Source: Bacillota bacterium (lineage in GTDB: Bacteria > Bacillota > Limnochordia > DTU080). Taken from it: 54,502 nt of DNA. Below the pieces are notes generated by a model. The model ran no database searches. It was not told where the DNA came from and saw only the letters and a program-made list of their open reading frames with translations. This document shows, piece by piece, positions 13,643 through 23,780 of this stretch. The stretch lies in assembly GCA_012840225.1 (NCBI GenBank), contig DULU01000092.1:1-54502 (forward strand), written 5' to 3'. Each line of letters opens with the position of its first letter. Positions within the stretch are counted from its first letter, which is position 1. The position numbers and the translations under genes are program-made.

Positions 13643-14845
13643 ATGGCCAAGCAGAAGTTTGAGCGCAGAAAACCCCATGTCAACATCGGAACGATCGGTC
13701 ACGTAGACCACGGGAAGACTACCCTGACCGCGGCTATCACTCACTATCTGGCCCTGAAGAATCCCACCATCAAGGCTTTGAATTATGAGGAAATCGACAA
13801 CGCTCCGGAAGAGAAAGCCAGAGGTATCACCATCAACACCTCTCACGTGGAATATGAGACCGATAAACGGCACTATGCTCACGTGGACTGCCCCGGGCAC
13901 GCCGACTACATTAAAAACATGATTACCGGTGCGGCGCAGATGGACGGAGCCATCCTGGTAGTCTCCGCAGCCGACGGTCCCATGCCCCAGACCAGAGAGC
14001 ATATCCTCCTGGCCAGGCAGGTAGGCGTACCGGCTATCGTGGTGTTCCTCAACAAAGCCGACATGGTCGACGATCCCGAACTCCTTGAGCTGGTAGAGAT
14101 GGAAGTCAGGGACCTCCTGAACAAGTATGAGTTCCCCGGCGACGAGATCCCGGTGATTGCCGGTTCCGCCTTATTGGCCAGCGAAGAGCTGCAGAAGGGT
14201 GCCCCGGGTGAGCAGTGCGCCGTTTTGCAGAAGCTCCTGGATGCGGTGGATGAATACATTCCCACCCCGACCCGCGACATCGACAAGCCGTTCCTCATGC
14301 CGGTGGAAGACGTCTTCACCATCACCGGCCGCGGCACCGTGGCTACCGGCCGTGTGGAGCGCGGTGCGGTTAAAGTCGGCGACGAGCTGGAGATTGTGGG
14401 CATCAAGGAGACCCGCAAGACCGTGGCCACCGGTGTGGAGATGTTCCGCAAGATCCTCGATCGCGGCGAGGCCGGCGACAACATCGGCGTCCTCCTGCGC
14501 GGCGTGGATCGCGACGAGATCGAGCGCGGTCAGGTTTTGGCCAAGCCGGGCAGCATCACGCCTCACACCGTCTTTGAGGCTTCCGTCTACGTGTTGACCC
14601 AGGCTGAAGGCGGGCGCCATACCCCGTTCTTCAACGGTTACCGTCCGCAGTTCTATTTCCGCACCACCGACGTGACCGGTGTGATCACCTTGCCCGAAGG
14701 TACGGAAATGGTCATGCCCGGCGACAATGTGACCCTGAAAGTGGAGCTGATCACCCCCATCGCCATGGAGGAAGGCTTGCGCTTTGCTATCCGTGAAGGC
14801 GGTCGAACCGTGGCTTCCGGGGTTATCTCCAAGATCTTTGCCTAA
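13643..14845 (+). CDS. tuf: Translation elongation factor Tu
   Basis: EF-Tu delivers aminoacyl-tRNA to the ribosome as a GTP complex. The 400-residue protein carries GHVDHGKTT (residues 19-27), [21 protein letters not shown] and NKADMVDD, then the beta-barrel domains II and III with the [14 protein letters not shown] segment. GAAAGGAAGAG precedes the ATG. It closes the str block; 146 bases separate it from rpsJ. Confidence 0.98.
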   Translation: MAKQKFERRKPHVNIGTIGHVDHGKTTLTAAITHYLALKNPTIKALNYEEIDNAPEEKARGITINTSHVEYETDKRHYAHVDCPGHADYIKNMITGAAQMDGAILVVSAADGPMPQTREHILLARQVGVPAIVVFLNKADMVDDPELLELVEMEVRDLLNKYEFPGDEIPVIAGSALLASEELQKGAPGEQCAVLQKLLDAVDEYIPTPTRDIDKPFLMPVEDVFTITGRGTVATGRVERGAVKVGDELEIVGIKETRKTVATGVEMFRKILDRGEAGDNIGVLLRGVDRDEIERGQVLAKPGSITPHTVFEASVYVLTQAEGGRHTPFFNGYRPQFYFRTTDVTGVITLPEGTEMVMPGDNVTLKVELITPIAMEEGLRFAIREGGRTVASGVISKIFA

Positions 14846-14958
14846 GACGGCATGAACCGGGCGCTTCATGTCCGGCCGGGTGGGTATAGAGAAGGAAGCG
14901 ATGAAGCGGGAGGTTGCTGCCGGGCATTGATGATGCGCTGCAGGTAATTTCCGTGGAG

Positions 14959-14979
14959 CATGTTCGTTGATCGAACGTG
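14959..14979 (+). promoter_or_regulatory. Hairpin abutting the rpsJ ribosome binding site
   Basis: CATGTTCG (14959-14966), loop TTGAT, CGAACGTG (14972-14979) form an 8-bp stem with one G-U pair. The 3' arm ends directly before AGGAGG, the rpsJ binding site, so folding could modulate initiation of the S10 operon. Function is inferred. The rest of the tuf-rpsJ gap shows no clear promoter. Confidence 0.45.
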
Positions 14980-14991
14980 AGGAGGATTAAT

Positions 14992-15300
14992 TTGGCCAGA
15001 CAAAGGATTCGTATCCGGCTGAAGGCATTTGATCACCATATATTGGAGAATTCAGCCGAGAAGATAGTGGAAACAGCCAAACGCACCGGCGCCATGGTCT
15101 CCGGACCGGTGCCGCTGCCTACGGAACGCAATGTTTTCACCGTGCTGCGCTCGCCGCATATCCACAAGGATTCGCGTGAGCAGTTTGAGATGCGTACGCA
15201 TAAGCGGCTGATCGATATTCTGGAGCCGACGGCCAAGACTGTGGATGCGCTGATGCGACTGGATTTACCGGCCGGCGTCGATATTGAGATCAAGCTGTAA
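14992..15300 (+). CDS. rpsJ: 30S ribosomal protein S10
   Basis: S10 is a head protein of the 30S subunit and, with NusB, part of transcription antitermination complexes. The TTG at 14992, after GTGAGGAGGA at 14977-14986, gives 102 residues beginning [19 protein letters not shown], matching the family; an in-frame GTG at 14977 overlaps the binding site and is rejected. It opens the S10-spc-alpha block. Confidence 0.96.
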   Translation: MARQRIRIRLKAFDHHILENSAEKIVETAKRTGAMVSGPVPLPTERNVFTVLRSPHIHKDSREQFEMRTHKRLIDILEPTAKTVDALMRLDLPAGVDIEIKL

Positions 15301-15320
15301 GTGATAGAGAGGGGAAAACA

Positions 15321-15962
15321 ATGCCTAAGGGAATTTTAGGGAAAAAATTGGGCATGACCCAGCTCTTTGCCGCCAACGGCGATGTCGTGCCGGTCACTGT
15401 GATCCAGACCGGTCCTTGCCGGGTGGTGCAAAAGAAAACCCCGGAAAAGGACGGCTATGCGGCGTTGCAGATCGGTTTTGGCGACAAGCTGCGCAAGGTG
15501 AATAAACCGCAGCGTGGCCATTATGCCAAAGCGCAGACGGTGCCGGCGCTGAAACTGGTGGAGATCCGTACCGACGACGACAAGACACTAAACGAACTGG
15601 AGCCGGGCGCTGAGCTGCGGGTCGAGTCTTTGTTCAAGGAAGGCGACCTGGTGGATGTGACCGGTACTTCCAAAGGCAAGGGCTTTTCCGGCATGATGAA
15701 AAAGCACAATGCCAACCGGGGTCCCATGAGTCACGGTTCGATGTATCACCGGCGGGTGGGCGCCCTTGCGGCTACCGACGCCGCCAGAGTGTTCAAGAAT
15801 CGTCCAATGCCCGGTCGCCTGGGCGGCGAGCGTCGGACGGTGCAGGGACTCACGGTGATCAGGGTGGATGCCGAGCGCCATCTGCTTTTGCTCAAAGGCT
15901 CGGTACCCGGCAACAATGGGAGTTTTGTCCTGGTAAAAGAGTCGGTTAAGAAACGTGGTTAA
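15321..15962 (+). CDS. rplC: 50S ribosomal protein L3
   Basis: L3 is an early assembly protein whose long loop reaches the peptidyl transferase centre. The 213-residue product starts [16 protein letters not shown]. The central extension is present as [20 protein letters not shown] followed by [20 protein letters not shown]; the [10 protein letters not shown] part differs somewhat from the more usual PGSxG pattern but the RVFK..MPG..G.E..T signature is intact. The binding site is GAGAGGGG. rplD follows after 43 bases. Confidence 0.96.
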   Translation: MPKGILGKKLGMTQLFAANGDVVPVTVIQTGPCRVVQKKTPEKDGYAALQIGFGDKLRKVNKPQRGHYAKAQTVPALKLVEIRTDDDKTLNELEPGAELRVESLFKEGDLVDVTGTSKGKGFSGMMKKHNANRGPMSHGSMYHRRVGALAATDAARVFKNRPMPGRLGGERRTVQGLTVIRVDAERHLLLLKGSVPGNNGSFVLVKESVKKRG

Positions 15963-16005
15963 CCAGCTGCCGCAAGGCAGCCTCGAGTTTGAAGGAGGCC
16001 CGACA

Positions 16006-16626
16006 GTGCCAAAAGTGGCCGTTTATGATATGGAAGGCCGGGTGGTCGGCGAAATTGATCTGGACGACCGGGTTTTCGGCGTCGAAGTCAATCAAGCCTT
16101 GCTACATCAGGCCGTTGTAATGTACCAAGCTAATCAGCGTCAGGGCACGGCGGCAACCAAAAACAGAGCTTTGGTGTCGGGAGGCGGGCGTAAACCATGG
16201 CGGCAGAAAGGTACCGGGCGCGCCCGCCAGGGAACCATCCGCGCTCCTCAATGGCGGGGCGGTGGGACGGTCTTTGGACCCACGCCGCGGGATTACCGGC
16301 AGGCCATGCCCCGGAAAGCCCGGCAGGCAGCGCTGCGCTCCGCTTTGTCGGCCAAGGCTCAGGCGGGAGAGATCGTGGTGTTGGACGAGTTGAGCCTGGC
16401 CGAGCCCAAAACCAAGCTGATGGCCAAGCTGATGGCTGCGCTGGAGGCAGGAAAAGCGCTGGTGGTTACGCCTGAGGCTGATGAAAACCTGATCCGTTCG
16501 GCCCGGAATTTACCTTATGTAGGTTTATCACCGGTTACCGATCTTAATGCTTATATAGTTTTGCTTTATGATAAGCTGGTTCTTACCCGTGACGCGGTAG
16601 GACGGTTAGAGGAGGCGCTGGCGTAA
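16006..16626 (+). CDS. rplD: 50S ribosomal protein L4
   Basis: L4 lines the nascent-peptide tunnel and in some bacteria represses the S10 operon. GTG at 16006 follows GAAGGAGG (15991-15998) and gives 206 residues beginning MPKVAVYDMEG. The open frame extends upstream into the end of rplC but lacks a binding site there. The tunnel loop is recognisable as GGGRKPWRQKGTGRARQG and APQWRGGGTVFGP. The stop is followed directly by the rplW start. Confidence 0.95.
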   Translation: MPKVAVYDMEGRVVGEIDLDDRVFGVEVNQALLHQAVVMYQANQRQGTAATKNRALVSGGGRKPWRQKGTGRARQGTIRAPQWRGGGTVFGPTPRDYRQAMPRKARQAALRSALSAKAQAGEIVVLDELSLAEPKTKLMAKLMAALEAGKALVVTPEADENLIRSARNLPYVGLSPVTDLNAYIVLLYDKLVLTRDAVGRLEEALA

Positions 16627-16911
16627 ATGGAAGCACGTGATATACTCATACGTCCGGTAGTGACGGAAAAAAGCAACAGCGCCATGGCCGAGAACGCCTA
16701 CACCTTCGAAGTGCATAAAGATGCCGATAAGCTGCAGATCAAAAGGGCAGTGGAAGAGCTGTTCAAAGTGACCGTCCTCTCGGTGAACACAGTGCGCACC
16801 ATCGGCAAGGTGAAACGGATGGGGCGGTTCAGCGGCCGGCGTCCGGAGCGGAAAAAGGCGATTGTAAAGTTAAAACAGGGTGACCGGATTGAAATCTTCG
16901 AGGGTCTATAG
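16627..16911 (+). CDS. rplW: 50S ribosomal protein L23
   Basis: L23 sits at the tunnel exit and is the docking site for trigger factor and SRP. The 94-residue product starts [16 protein letters not shown], with the family PVVTEKS motif and the exit-loop [26 protein letters not shown] at 16627 follows the rplD TAA with no gap, so translation is probably coupled. Confidence 0.96.
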   Translation: MEARDILIRPVVTEKSNSAMAENAYTFEVHKDADKLQIKRAVEELFKVTVLSVNTVRTIGKVKRMGRFSGRRPERKKAIVKLKQGDRIEIFEGL

Positions 16912-16922
16912 GAGGAATATAC

Positions 16923-17753
16923 ATGCCGGTTAAACAGTATAAGCCTACATCGCCCGGGCGCCGCGGCATGTCGGTGAGCACGTATGAGGAGATAACCAAA
17001 ACCAGGCCGGAGAAGTCTCTTCTTGCCCCGTTGAAATCCACGGGCGGCAGGAACAGCTACGGCCGGACGACGGTGCGCTTTCGCGGCGGCGGTCACAAGC
17101 GGCAATATAGGATCATCGATTTCAAACGCGACAAAGACGGCGTGCCAGCCAAAGTGGCGGCCATCGAATACGATCCGAACCGTTCCGCCCGCATCGCTCT
17201 GTTGCATTATGCCGACGGAGAGAAGCGCTATATCCTGGCGCCGTTAGGGGTCCGGCCCGGCGATGTGGTGATCTCGGGACCCGAGGCCGACATCAAGCCC
17301 GGAAACGCCCTGCCGCTGGCTAATATACCTGTTGGTTCGGTGATTCACAATATCGAGCTTTATCCCGGTCACGGGGCCCAGCTCGTCAGGTCGGCCGGGG
17401 CGGCCGCCCAACTCATGGCCAAAGAAGGCCGTTATGCCACCGTGCGCTTGCCTTCCGGGGAATTCCGCATGGTGATGCTGGAGTGCAAGGCGACCATCGG
17501 CCAGGTGGGCAACGTCGAGCACGAAAACATCGTCCTCGGCAAAGCGGGCAAATCCCGTTATCTCGGGCGGCGTCCGCATACCCGCGGTTCGGTCATGAAC
17601 CCGGTGGACCATCCGCACGGCGGCGGCGAAGGCAAAGCTCCTGTGGGTCGTCCCGGTCCGCTCAGCCCGTGGGGCAAGCCGACTTTGGGCGCCCGCACCA
17701 GGAAGAAAGAGAAGAAGTCGGATAAGTTAATCGTCAGAAGACGTAAGAGATAA
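16923..17753 (+). CDS. rplB: 50S ribosomal protein L2
   Basis: L2 is needed for subunit association and peptidyl transferase centre formation. The 276-residue product starts [14 protein letters not shown], has the RNA-binding core [17 protein letters not shown] and the [13 protein letters not shown] segment containing the conserved histidine. TAGGAGGA precedes the ATG. Length and domain order are standard. Confidence 0.97.
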   Translation: MPVKQYKPTSPGRRGMSVSTYEEITKTRPEKSLLAPLKSTGGRNSYGRTTVRFRGGGHKRQYRIIDFKRDKDGVPAKVAAIEYDPNRSARIALLHYADGEKRYILAPLGVRPGDVVISGPEADIKPGNALPLANIPVGSVIHNIELYPGHGAQLVRSAGAAAQLMAKEGRYATVRLPSGEFRMVMLECKATIGQVGNVEHENIVLGKAGKSRYLGRRPHTRGSVMNPVDHPHGGGEGKAPVGRPGPLSPWGKPTLGARTRKKEKKSDKLIVRRRKR

Positions 17754-17780
17754 GCTTTGCATTATGAAAGGGGAAACAAG

Positions 17781-18065
17781 ATGGGTCGCTCGTTGAAGAA
17801 AGGACCGTACGCCCATCCGAGTCTGCTGGCAAAGATAGAGAAGATGAACGAGTCCGGAGAGAAGCGCGTCATAAAGACGTGGTCGCGAGCTTCAACCATA
17901 TTCCCGCAGATGGTGGGGCACACCATAGCTGTGCACGACGGTCGCAAACATGTGCCCATCTATATCACTGAGGAGATGGTAGGACATAAGCTCGGTGAGT
18001 TTGCGCCCACCCGCACCTTCCGCGGTCATGGAGCTCACACTGAACGTTCTACGGCTCTCAAGTAG
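17781..18065 (+). CDS. rpsS: 30S ribosomal protein S19
   Basis: S19 in the 30S head contacts the A-site region and S13. ATG at 17781 follows GAAAGGGG and gives 94 residues beginning [16 protein letters not shown], the family start; an upstream in-frame TTG at 17757 is rejected. The C-terminal [18 protein letters not shown] is conserved. Confidence 0.96.
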   Translation: MGRSLKKGPYAHPSLLAKIEKMNESGEKRVIKTWSRASTIFPQMVGHTIAVHDGRKHVPIYITEEMVGHKLGEFAPTRTFRGHGAHTERSTALK

Positions 18066-18086
18066 CAGCAAGGGGGAAGAGTCCAG

Positions 18087-18422
18087 ATGGAAGCCAGAGC
18101 AATGGCGCGCTATGTCCGCATCTCACCCCGGAAGGCTCGAGTGGTGGTGGATCTGATCCGGGGCAAATCATACCCGGAGGCGTTGACCATATTACGGTTC
18201 ACGCCGCGCAAGGCTGCAGGAATTGTCGAAAAGGTGGTGCGTTCGGCCGCAGCCAACGCCGAAAACAACTATAGCCTTAATCCGCAGGAGATGCTCGTAG
18301 CTGAGGTTTATGTCGATCAGGGTCCGACGATGAAGAGAATAATGCCCAGGGCTCGCGGGATGGCCGACAGGATACGCAAGAGAACCAGCCACATCACCGT
18401 GGTGCTGCGGGAAAAGGAATAA
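18087..18422 (+). CDS. rplV: 50S ribosomal protein L22
   Basis: L22 contributes a beta hairpin to the exit tunnel, where macrolides bind nearby. The 111-residue protein has the N-terminal [21 protein letters not shown] and a complete hairpin with [34 protein letters not shown] precedes the ATG. No insertion is seen in the hairpin. Confidence 0.96.
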   Translation: MEARAMARYVRISPRKARVVVDLIRGKSYPEALTILRFTPRKAAGIVEKVVRSAAANAENNYSLNPQEMLVAEVYVDQGPTMKRIMPRARGMADRIRKRTSHITVVLREKE

Positions 18423-18448
18423 ACGGATCCAGAAAGGGGAAGCGAAGC

Positions 18449-19117
18449 GTGGGTCAAAAAGTTCACCCGTATGGGTTGCGGCTGGGTATCATCAAGGACT
18501 GGGAAGGCAAATGGTATGCCAACCGCAGAGAGTATCACCGGCTTCTGCATGAGGACCTGGCACTTCGCCGCATCATCAAAAACCGCTTCTTTTCGGCGGG
18601 TGTGCCGCGAGTTGATATTGAGCGGGCAGCGAACCGGGTGCGCATCACCATTCATACCGCCCGGCCGGGAATGGTGATCGGCAAAGGCGGGGCTGAAGTG
18701 GACCGTCTTCGCCAGGATCTGGAGAAGATGACGGGCAAGCAGGTACAGATCAATATTTTGGAAATAAAGCATGCTGATCTGGACGCCCAACTGGTGGCGG
18801 AAAACATCGCCATGCAGTTGGAGAAGCGCATCTCTTTTCGCCGGGCCATGCGTCAGGCTATGCAGCGCACCATGCGCATGGGAGCCAAAGGCATGAAAGT
18901 GCGCATCTCCGGCCGGCTGGGCGGTGCGGAAATCGCCCGTTCGGAATGGACCAGCGAGGGTTCGGTTCCTCTCCATACTCTCAGAGGAGACGTGGATTAC
19001 GGGTTTGCCGAAGCGCGCACCACGTATGGGCGGATCGGCGTCAAAGTGTGGATATATAAAGGCGAAATACTGCCTCAGAAAAAGAGTGTGGCTGGTATTG
19101 CTGAGGGAGGAGAGTAA
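18449..19117 (+). CDS. rpsC: 30S ribosomal protein S3
   Basis: S3 lies at the mRNA entry tunnel and has helicase-related basic residues. GTG at 18449 after AGAAAGGGGAAG gives 222 residues beginning [14 protein letters not shown]. The KH domain motif is visible as [24 protein letters not shown] (split by the usual GXXG, GKGG). The C-terminal [13 protein letters not shown] is conserved. Its end contains the rplP binding site, and rplP starts 2 bases after the stop. Confidence 0.96.
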   Translation: MGQKVHPYGLRLGIIKDWEGKWYANRREYHRLLHEDLALRRIIKNRFFSAGVPRVDIERAANRVRITIHTARPGMVIGKGGAEVDRLRQDLEKMTGKQVQINILEIKHADLDAQLVAENIAMQLEKRISFRRAMRQAMQRTMRMGAKGMKVRISGRLGGAEIARSEWTSEGSVPLHTLRGDVDYGFAEARTTYGRIGVKVWIYKGEILPQKKSVAGIAEGGE

Positions 19118-19119
19118 AC

Positions 19120-19566
19120 ATGCTCGTTCCCAAGCGGGTTAAGCACCGCAAGGTGCAACGCGGCACGATACGCGGCAAAGCCTATCGCGGCTCAGAGGTG
19201 ATGTTGGGAGAATACGGGCTGCAGGCTTTGGAAGCCGGGTGGATCACCAATACGCAGATAGAGGCCGCCCGTGTGGCTATGAATCGCCATATGAAACGCG
19301 GCGGTAAAGTGTGGATCAAGATATTTCCAGACAAACCGGTGACGGCCAAGCCGGCGGAGACCAGAATGGGCAGCGGCAAAGGGGCTCCGGAATATTGGGT
19401 GGCCGTGGTAAAACCAGGACGGGTGCTGTTTGAAGTCGGTGGCGTAGATGAAGAACTGGCCAGGGAAGCCATACGTTTGGCTGCCCACAAGCTGCCGATC
19501 AAAACCAAATTCATAAAGCGTGATGAAGCCCCGGCCGAGAATGCATCAGGTGGTGACGCAGATTGA
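19120..19566 (+). CDS. rplP: 50S ribosomal protein L16
   Basis: L16 organises the A site of the large subunit. The 148-residue product starts [15 protein letters not shown] and has the [21 protein letters not shown] and [19 protein letters not shown] motifs. Its GAGGGAGGAGAG binding site lies inside the end of rpsC. The TGA stop overlaps the TTG start of rpmC. Confidence 0.96.
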   Translation: MLVPKRVKHRKVQRGTIRGKAYRGSEVMLGEYGLQALEAGWITNTQIEAARVAMNRHMKRGGKVWIKIFPDKPVTAKPAETRMGSGKGAPEYWVAVVKPGRVLFEVGGVDEELAREAIRLAAHKLPIKTKFIKRDEAPAENASGGDAD

Positions 19567-19766
19567 AGGCGAGCGAACTGCGGGATTATACCGTCGATGA
19601 ACTACAGCAGCGTCTCCATGGCTTGAAGGAAGAACTCTTTAATCTGAGATTTCAGGCCGCCACCGGACAGCTGGATAATCCCATGAGGGTCCGGGCGGTG
19701 CGCAAAGATATTGCCAGGATCAAGACATTGATTCGCGAGCGCGAACTAGGAATCAAACGGGCGTAG
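19563..19766 (+). CDS. rpmC: 50S ribosomal protein L29
   Basis: L29 lies next to L23 at the tunnel exit. The 67-residue product reads [18 protein letters not shown], then [17 protein letters not shown], both family signatures. The TTG start overlaps the rplP stop in the sequence TTGA, pointing to translational coupling; GGTGGTGA upstream can serve as binding site. Confidence 0.94.
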   Translation: MKASELRDYTVDELQQRLHGLKEELFNLRFQAATGQLDNPMRVRAVRKDIARIKTLIRERELGIKRA

Positions 19767-19779
19767 GGGAGGGTCAGAC

Positions 19780-20049
19780 ATGACACAGGACAGCACCAGC
19801 CGCAAGGTGCGCAACACCCGCGTCGGCGTGGTGGTCTCAGACAAGATGGACAAGACGCGGGTCATAGAGGTGGAGCGCCTGATCCGGCACCCGCTCTATC
19901 ACCGGATTATACGGAGAACGGTTAAACTGAAGGCGCACGATAAAGACAACAGCACGCATGTGGGTGATCGCGTCAAGGTAATTGAAACTAGACCTCTTTC
20001 CAAAGAGAAGCGTTGGTGTATAATAGAGGTTCTGGAGAAAGCCCGCTAG
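19780..20049 (+). CDS. rpsQ: 30S ribosomal protein S17
   Basis: S17 is a primary 16S rRNA binder of the 30S body. The 89-residue product contains [27 protein letters not shown] and [11 protein letters not shown], both typical. GGGGAGGGT precedes the ATG. A small GC hairpin (CCCGC/GCGGG around 20042-20055) covers its stop codon, with CTTTTT some 15 bases later; it may be a weak pause or terminator. Confidence 0.96.
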   Translation: MTQDSTSRKVRNTRVGVVVSDKMDKTRVIEVERLIRHPLYHRIIRRTVKLKAHDKDNSTHVGDRVKVIETRPLSKEKRWCIIEVLEKAR

Positions 20050-20099
20050 GGCGGGTGATGGTTTGCGCCTTTTTACCGTAGGAAAGGGGAAAGGTCCCA

Positions 20100-20468
20100 G
20101 TGATACAGCAGGAATCAGTGTTAAATGTGGCTGATAACACAGGCGCCAAAAAACTGCTCTGCATCAGGGTGTTGGGCGGTTCGAAACGGCGTTATGCCGG
20201 CATCGGCGACGTGATCATCGCTTCCGTTAAAGAGGCAACACCCGGAGGCGTGGTAAAAAAAGGCGATGTGGTCATGGCGGTGGTGGTTCGCACCAAGACG
20301 CGCACCCCGAGGCCCGACGGCTCCTACATCGCCTTCGACGAGAATGCCGCAGTGATCATCAACGATCAGAAGGCGCCGAGAGGTACACGTATCTTCGGAC
20401 CTGTCGCCAGAGAGCTGCGCGCAAAAGATTTCATGCGTATAATCAGTCTGGCTCCGGAGGTGTTGTAA
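20100..20468 (+). CDS. rplN: 50S ribosomal protein L14
   Basis: L14 forms an intersubunit bridge and binds the silencing factor RsfS in bacteria. GTG at 20100, after AGGAAAGGGGAAAGG, gives the standard 122 residues: [33 protein letters not shown] and the C-terminal [20 protein letters not shown]. No departures from the family are visible. Confidence 0.97.
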   Translation: MIQQESVLNVADNTGAKKLLCIRVLGGSKRRYAGIGDVIIASVKEATPGGVVKKGDVVMAVVVRTKTRTPRPDGSYIAFDENAAVIINDQKAPRGTRIFGPVARELRAKDFMRIISLAPEVL

Positions 20469-20469
20469 A

Positions 20470-20814
20470 GTGGCCAAAACGGCACCTGTGCAGAAGAGGA
20501 TGAAGATGCACGTCAGAAAAGGCGATACGGTTATGGTTATAGCCGGTGACGACGCCGGCAAGGAAGGCAAAGTGCTCACGGTGTTGCCCATGAAGCAACA
20601 GGTGATCATCGACGGCGTCAACATCGTGAAAAAGCAGACCAGACCAACCCGCACCAACCCGCAGGGCGGTACTGTGGAGCGCCCCGGTCCGATTAATGTA
20701 TCCAACGTCATGTTGGTCTGTCCCAACTGCAACAAAAACACGCGCCTGGAGAAGGACACGGCCAAGGACGACAAGGTCCGGGTGTGCAAAAAGTGCGGAA
20801 AGGCCGTCGATTGA
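20470..20814 (+). CDS. rplX: 50S ribosomal protein L24
   Basis: L24 initiates large-subunit assembly. The 114-residue product has an N-terminal KOW motif ([23 protein letters not shown]) and a C-terminal zinc-ribbon pattern with C84, C87, C106 and C109. Such cysteines occur in a subset of bacterial L24 proteins. GTG at 20470 lies 1 base after the rplN stop; GGAGG at the end of rplN serves as binding site. Confidence 0.95.
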   Translation: MAKTAPVQKRMKMHVRKGDTVMVIAGDDAGKEGKVLTVLPMKQQVIIDGVNIVKKQTRPTRTNPQGGTVERPGPINVSNVMLVCPNCNKNTRLEKDTAKDDKVRVCKKCGKAVD

Positions 20815-20836
20815 CGGCAGCGAGAGGAGAGTAAGC

Positions 20837-21385
20837 ATGGCAGTGCCGCGTTTGAAGGAAAAGCATTTAAAAGAAGTGGCACCGGCGCTAATCCAGCGAT
20901 TCAACTATAAAAATCCTATGCAGGCGCCCAGGGTGGAGAAAATTGTGGTCAATATGGGCGTCGGTGATGCCGTAGCAGACAGCAAAGCTCTTGATGCCGC
21001 CATGGCCGATCTGGCTGCCATCACCGGGCAGAAGCCGGCGGTGACCAGGGCGAAAAAATCGGTGTCGGCCTTCCGGATCCGCACCGGCATGGCTATCGGG
21101 GCCAAGGTGACCCTGCGCGGCGACCGCATGTGGGAGTTTCTCGACAAGCTGATCAATGTGGTGCTCCCCCGCATCCGGGACTTCCAGGGCTTATCGCCTA
21201 AGGGGTGCGACGGGCGCGGCAACTACTCACTCGGATTGCGCGAGCAGCTGATTTTTCCCGAGATCAATTACGACAAGGTCGACAAGATCAGGGGTATGAA
21301 CATTACCATCGTCACCACGGCCAAAACGGATGAAGAAGCCATCGAACTGTTGCGGGCTTTGGGCATGCCGTTTAGGGCGGCTTAG
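20837..21385 (+). CDS. rplE: 50S ribosomal protein L5
   Basis: L5 binds 5S rRNA and forms part of the central protuberance. ATG at 20837 after CGAGAGGAGAG gives 182 residues starting [18 protein letters not shown]. Motifs: [32 protein letters not shown] and [20 protein letters not shown]. The frame is open upstream inside rplX but without a binding site. Confidence 0.96.
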   Translation: MAVPRLKEKHLKEVAPALIQRFNYKNPMQAPRVEKIVVNMGVGDAVADSKALDAAMADLAAITGQKPAVTRAKKSVSAFRIRTGMAIGAKVTLRGDRMWEFLDKLINVVLPRIRDFQGLSPKGCDGRGNYSLGLREQLIFPEINYDKVDKIRGMNITIVTTAKTDEEAIELLRALGMPFRAA

Positions 21386-21411
21386 ACGATTGTTGCCGAA
21401 GGAGGCATGAC

Positions 21412-21597
21412 GTGGCCAAGAAATCTATGATCGCCAAAGCGAAAAGGACACCGAAATTTGCGGTGCGCCGGGTGAACAGATGCCGGATTTGTGGTCGTCC
21501 TCGCGCTTATATGCGGCAGTTCCAGATTTGCAGGATCTGTTTTCGCGAGTTGGCACACAAGGGTCAGATTCCCGGTGTCACTAAGGCTAGTTGGTAA
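21412..21597 (+). CDS. rpsZ: 30S ribosomal protein S14, zinc-binding type
   Basis: Short zinc-type S14 (61 residues), typical of Firmicutes, in the 30S head. The zinc ligands are C24, C27, C40 and C43 (CRIC...CRIC). GTG at 21412 follows GGAGGCAT. The zinc-independent long form is not seen in this window. Confidence 0.96.
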   Translation: MAKKSMIAKAKRTPKFAVRRVNRCRICGRPRAYMRQFQICRICFRELAHKGQIPGVTKASW

Positions 21598-21621
21598 GAG
21601 TGCGAAGGGGGTTTTATTGGA

Positions 21622-22020
21622 ATGGTGATGACAGACCCGATTGCCGACATGCTGACACGCGTCCGCAATGCCAGCCATGCCAACCACGATCAGGTTGAGA
21701 TCCCGGCATCGCGCCTGAAACTGGAGTTGGCCAGGATATTCAAGGAGGAAGGCTACATTCGCGATTACAAAGTGATCGAGGACGGCAATAAGAGCGTTCT
21801 CCGCTTGTTTTTGAAATACGGTCCGAACAAGGGGAAGGTCATTAGTGGAATCAAACGGATCAGCAAACCGGGGCTGCGCGTCTATGTGCAGAAAGAAGAG
21901 GTGCCGAAAGTGCTTGGAGGACTGGGACTGGCCGTGTTGTCCACCTCTCAGGGGGTCATGACCGACAAGCAAGCCCGCAAGATCGGCATCGGCGGTGAAG
22001 TGATCTGTTACGTCTGGTAG
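21622..22020 (+). CDS. rpsH: 30S ribosomal protein S8
   Basis: S8 is a central-domain 16S rRNA binder and in many species represses the spc operon. The 132-residue product begins [17 protein letters not shown] and ends with the conserved [34 protein letters not shown] upstream; an alternative ATG lies two codons in. Confidence 0.96.
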   Translation: MVMTDPIADMLTRVRNASHANHDQVEIPASRLKLELARIFKEEGYIRDYKVIEDGNKSVLRLFLKYGPNKGKVISGIKRISKPGLRVYVQKEEVPKVLGGLGLAVLSTSQGVMTDKQARKIGIGGEVICYVW

Positions 22021-22048
22021 CAACTCGGCCGGATGAAGGAGGATAATT

Positions 22049-22594
22049 GTGTCCAGAATCGGCAAAAAGCCCATACCGGTACCGGCCGGAGTCGAAATCT
22101 CCATTGCCGGCCGGCAGGTTGAGGTAAAAGGACCAAAAGGGAAGCTCATGCGGGAGATACATCCGGAGATGCAGGTAGAGCTGACCGACGGCCACCTTGA
22201 GGTGAAGCGGCCCTCGGAGGAGAAAAAGCACAAAGCCCTGCATGGATTGACGCGCACCCTTTTGGCCAATATGGTGGATGGAGTAACCAAAGGTTTCGAA
22301 AAGCAGTTGGTGATCAACGGCGTGGGTTACAGGGCGAGCAAACAGGGCGCCAAACTCGTGCTGCAAGTCGGTTACTCCCATCCGGTGGAAATTGATCCAC
22401 CGAGCGGCATCGAAATCGATGTGGCGGGTAACAACCGCATTATTGTCAAAGGCATTGATAAAGAGCTTGTGGGTGCCGTGGCCGCCAACATCAGGGCGGT
22501 AAGGCCTCCCGAGCCCTATCTGGGAAAAGGTATCATTTATGATGGCGAAAGAATCAGGCGCAAAGCCGGTAAAGCCGGAAAAGTGGCTAAATAA
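22049..22594 (+). CDS. rplF: 50S ribosomal protein L6
   Basis: L6 lies near the sarcin-ricin loop and factor-binding site. GTG at 22049 after GAAGGAGGAT gives 181 residues: [17 protein letters not shown] at the start and the C-terminal signature [25 protein letters not shown]. Length and two-domain form are normal. Confidence 0.97.
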   Translation: MSRIGKKPIPVPAGVEISIAGRQVEVKGPKGKLMREIHPEMQVELTDGHLEVKRPSEEKKHKALHGLTRTLLANMVDGVTKGFEKQLVINGVGYRASKQGAKLVLQVGYSHPVEIDPPSGIEIDVAGNNRIIVKGIDKELVGAVAANIRAVRPPEPYLGKGIIYDGERIRRKAGKAGKVAK

Positions 22595-22629
22595 CACGCT
22601 GGGTAGCCGGCGGGGGTGAAATAGTCAAG

Positions 22630-22995
22630 ATGGGTAGAGTTGATCGTAAAGCTGAACGGGTAAGAAGACATGCCCGCATCAGAAAGCATCTGAAGGGCAC
22701 TGCGGAGCGGCCCAGATTGTCCGTGTTTCGCAGTCTGCATCACATATATGCCCAGATAATCGATGATGAGCAAGGCGTGACATTGGTGGCGGCCGCCACG
22801 AACGAACCGGAGCTGAAAGGCCGGTTGGAAAGCACCAAAGACGCTGAGGCGGCGCGCTGCGTAGGTAAGACTCTCGCCGAGCGGGCGCTGGCCAAAGGCA
22901 TCAAGCAGGTCAGGTTCGACAGGGGCGGGCACCTGTATCACGGACGAGTGGCGGCTTTGGCCGATGCCGCCCGCGAAAGCGGTTTGGAATTCTAG
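22630..22995 (+). CDS. rplR: 50S ribosomal protein L18
   Basis: L18 binds 5S rRNA with L5 and L25. The 121-residue product shows [18 protein letters not shown] and the C-terminal [26 protein letters not shown], the family hallmark. ATG at 22630 has a weaker binding site (GGGGGTGA about 15 bases upstream) than its neighbours, so coupling to rplF is possible. Confidence 0.96.
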   Translation: MGRVDRKAERVRRHARIRKHLKGTAERPRLSVFRSLHHIYAQIIDDEQGVTLVAAATNEPELKGRLESTKDAEAARCVGKTLAERALAKGIKQVRFDRGGHLYHGRVAALADAARESGLEF

Positions 22996-23015
22996 GCGAA
23001 AAGGGAGCGTGTGAA

Positions 23016-23531
23016 GTGGCAGCTAATTTGCGGCGCATCGAAGCCGACTCTTTAGGAGAGCTGGAAGAGAAAGTCGTTAGCATCAATCCCGTGTCGAAAA
23101 CCGTCAAAGGCGGGCGGACCCGCAGTTTTGCCGCCGTGGTGGTGGTCGGTGACGGGCGTGGGCACGTCGGTGCCGGCAAAGGTAAAGCCAAGGAAGTTGC
23201 CGACGCCATCCGCAAAGGGGTGGAAGACGCCAAAAAGAACATTATCGAGATTCCCCTGGTAGACAACACCATCCCGCATGCCGTGGAAACCCGCTATTGC
23301 GGTGCCAGGGTCCTTTTACGGCCGGCCTCGCCCGGTACCGGCGTCATTGCCGGCGGACCGGTGCGTGCCGTATTGGAAGCCGCCGGGGTGCGTGACATCC
23401 TCACCAAGTCTCTGGGGAGCAACAACCCCCTGAATGTGGTGGAGGCGACCATGAAAGCTTTGAGGGAATTGCGCACCGCCGAGGAAGTAGCCAAAGTTCG
23501 GGAAATTCCGGTGGAACGAATCCTGGCCTGA
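23016..23531 (+). CDS. rpsE: 30S ribosomal protein S5
   Basis: S5 is needed for decoding accuracy and forms the mRNA entry channel with S3 and S4. GTG at 23016 after AAAGGGAG gives 171 residues. The double-stranded RNA-binding fold ([16 protein letters not shown]-like region, then [17 protein letters not shown]) and the C-terminal [20 protein letters not shown] are present. Confidence 0.96.
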   Translation: MAANLRRIEADSLGELEEKVVSINPVSKTVKGGRTRSFAAVVVVGDGRGHVGAGKGKAKEVADAIRKGVEDAKKNIIEIPLVDNTIPHAVETRYCGARVLLRPASPGTGVIAGGPVRAVLEAAGVRDILTKSLGSNNPLNVVEATMKALRELRTAEEVAKVREIPVERILA

Positions 23532-23559
23532 TCAAGACAATGGGAAGGACGTTGTTCAC

Positions 23560-23745
23560 ATGGCTGGCAAGCTGAAAATACGCTGGGTGAGAAGCGCAAT
23601 CCGCAGCCCGCAGGATCAGAAGGACACCTTGAGGGCCCTTGGCTTGCGCAAGTTGAACCAGATTGTGGAAAAAGAAGACACCGCCGGGGTGCGCGGCATG
23701 ATCCGCAAGGTGCACCATCTGGTGGAAGTGGAAGAGATTCGGTAA
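23560..23745 (+). CDS. rpmD: 50S ribosomal protein L30
   Basis: Small large-subunit protein of 61 residues: [21 protein letters not shown]-like start and [32 protein letters not shown], typical of bacterial L30. GGGAAGGA upstream of the ATG. Normal position between rpsE and rplO. Confidence 0.94.
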   Translation: MAGKLKIRWVRSAIRSPQDQKDTLRALGLRKLNQIVEKEDTAGVRGMIRKVHHLVEVEEIR

Positions 23746-23780
23746 GGCAGATACTGTTTTAGGGCCGGGAGGTGTTTTTC

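Noticed and set aside
19980-20035. TATAAT inside rpsQ as an internal promoter
   Set aside because: No -35 at suitable spacing; likely chance within codons.
20042-20075. Strong terminator after rpsQ
   Set aside because: The stem is only five GC pairs and the T run is about 15 bases away, inside an essential operon; at most a pause site.
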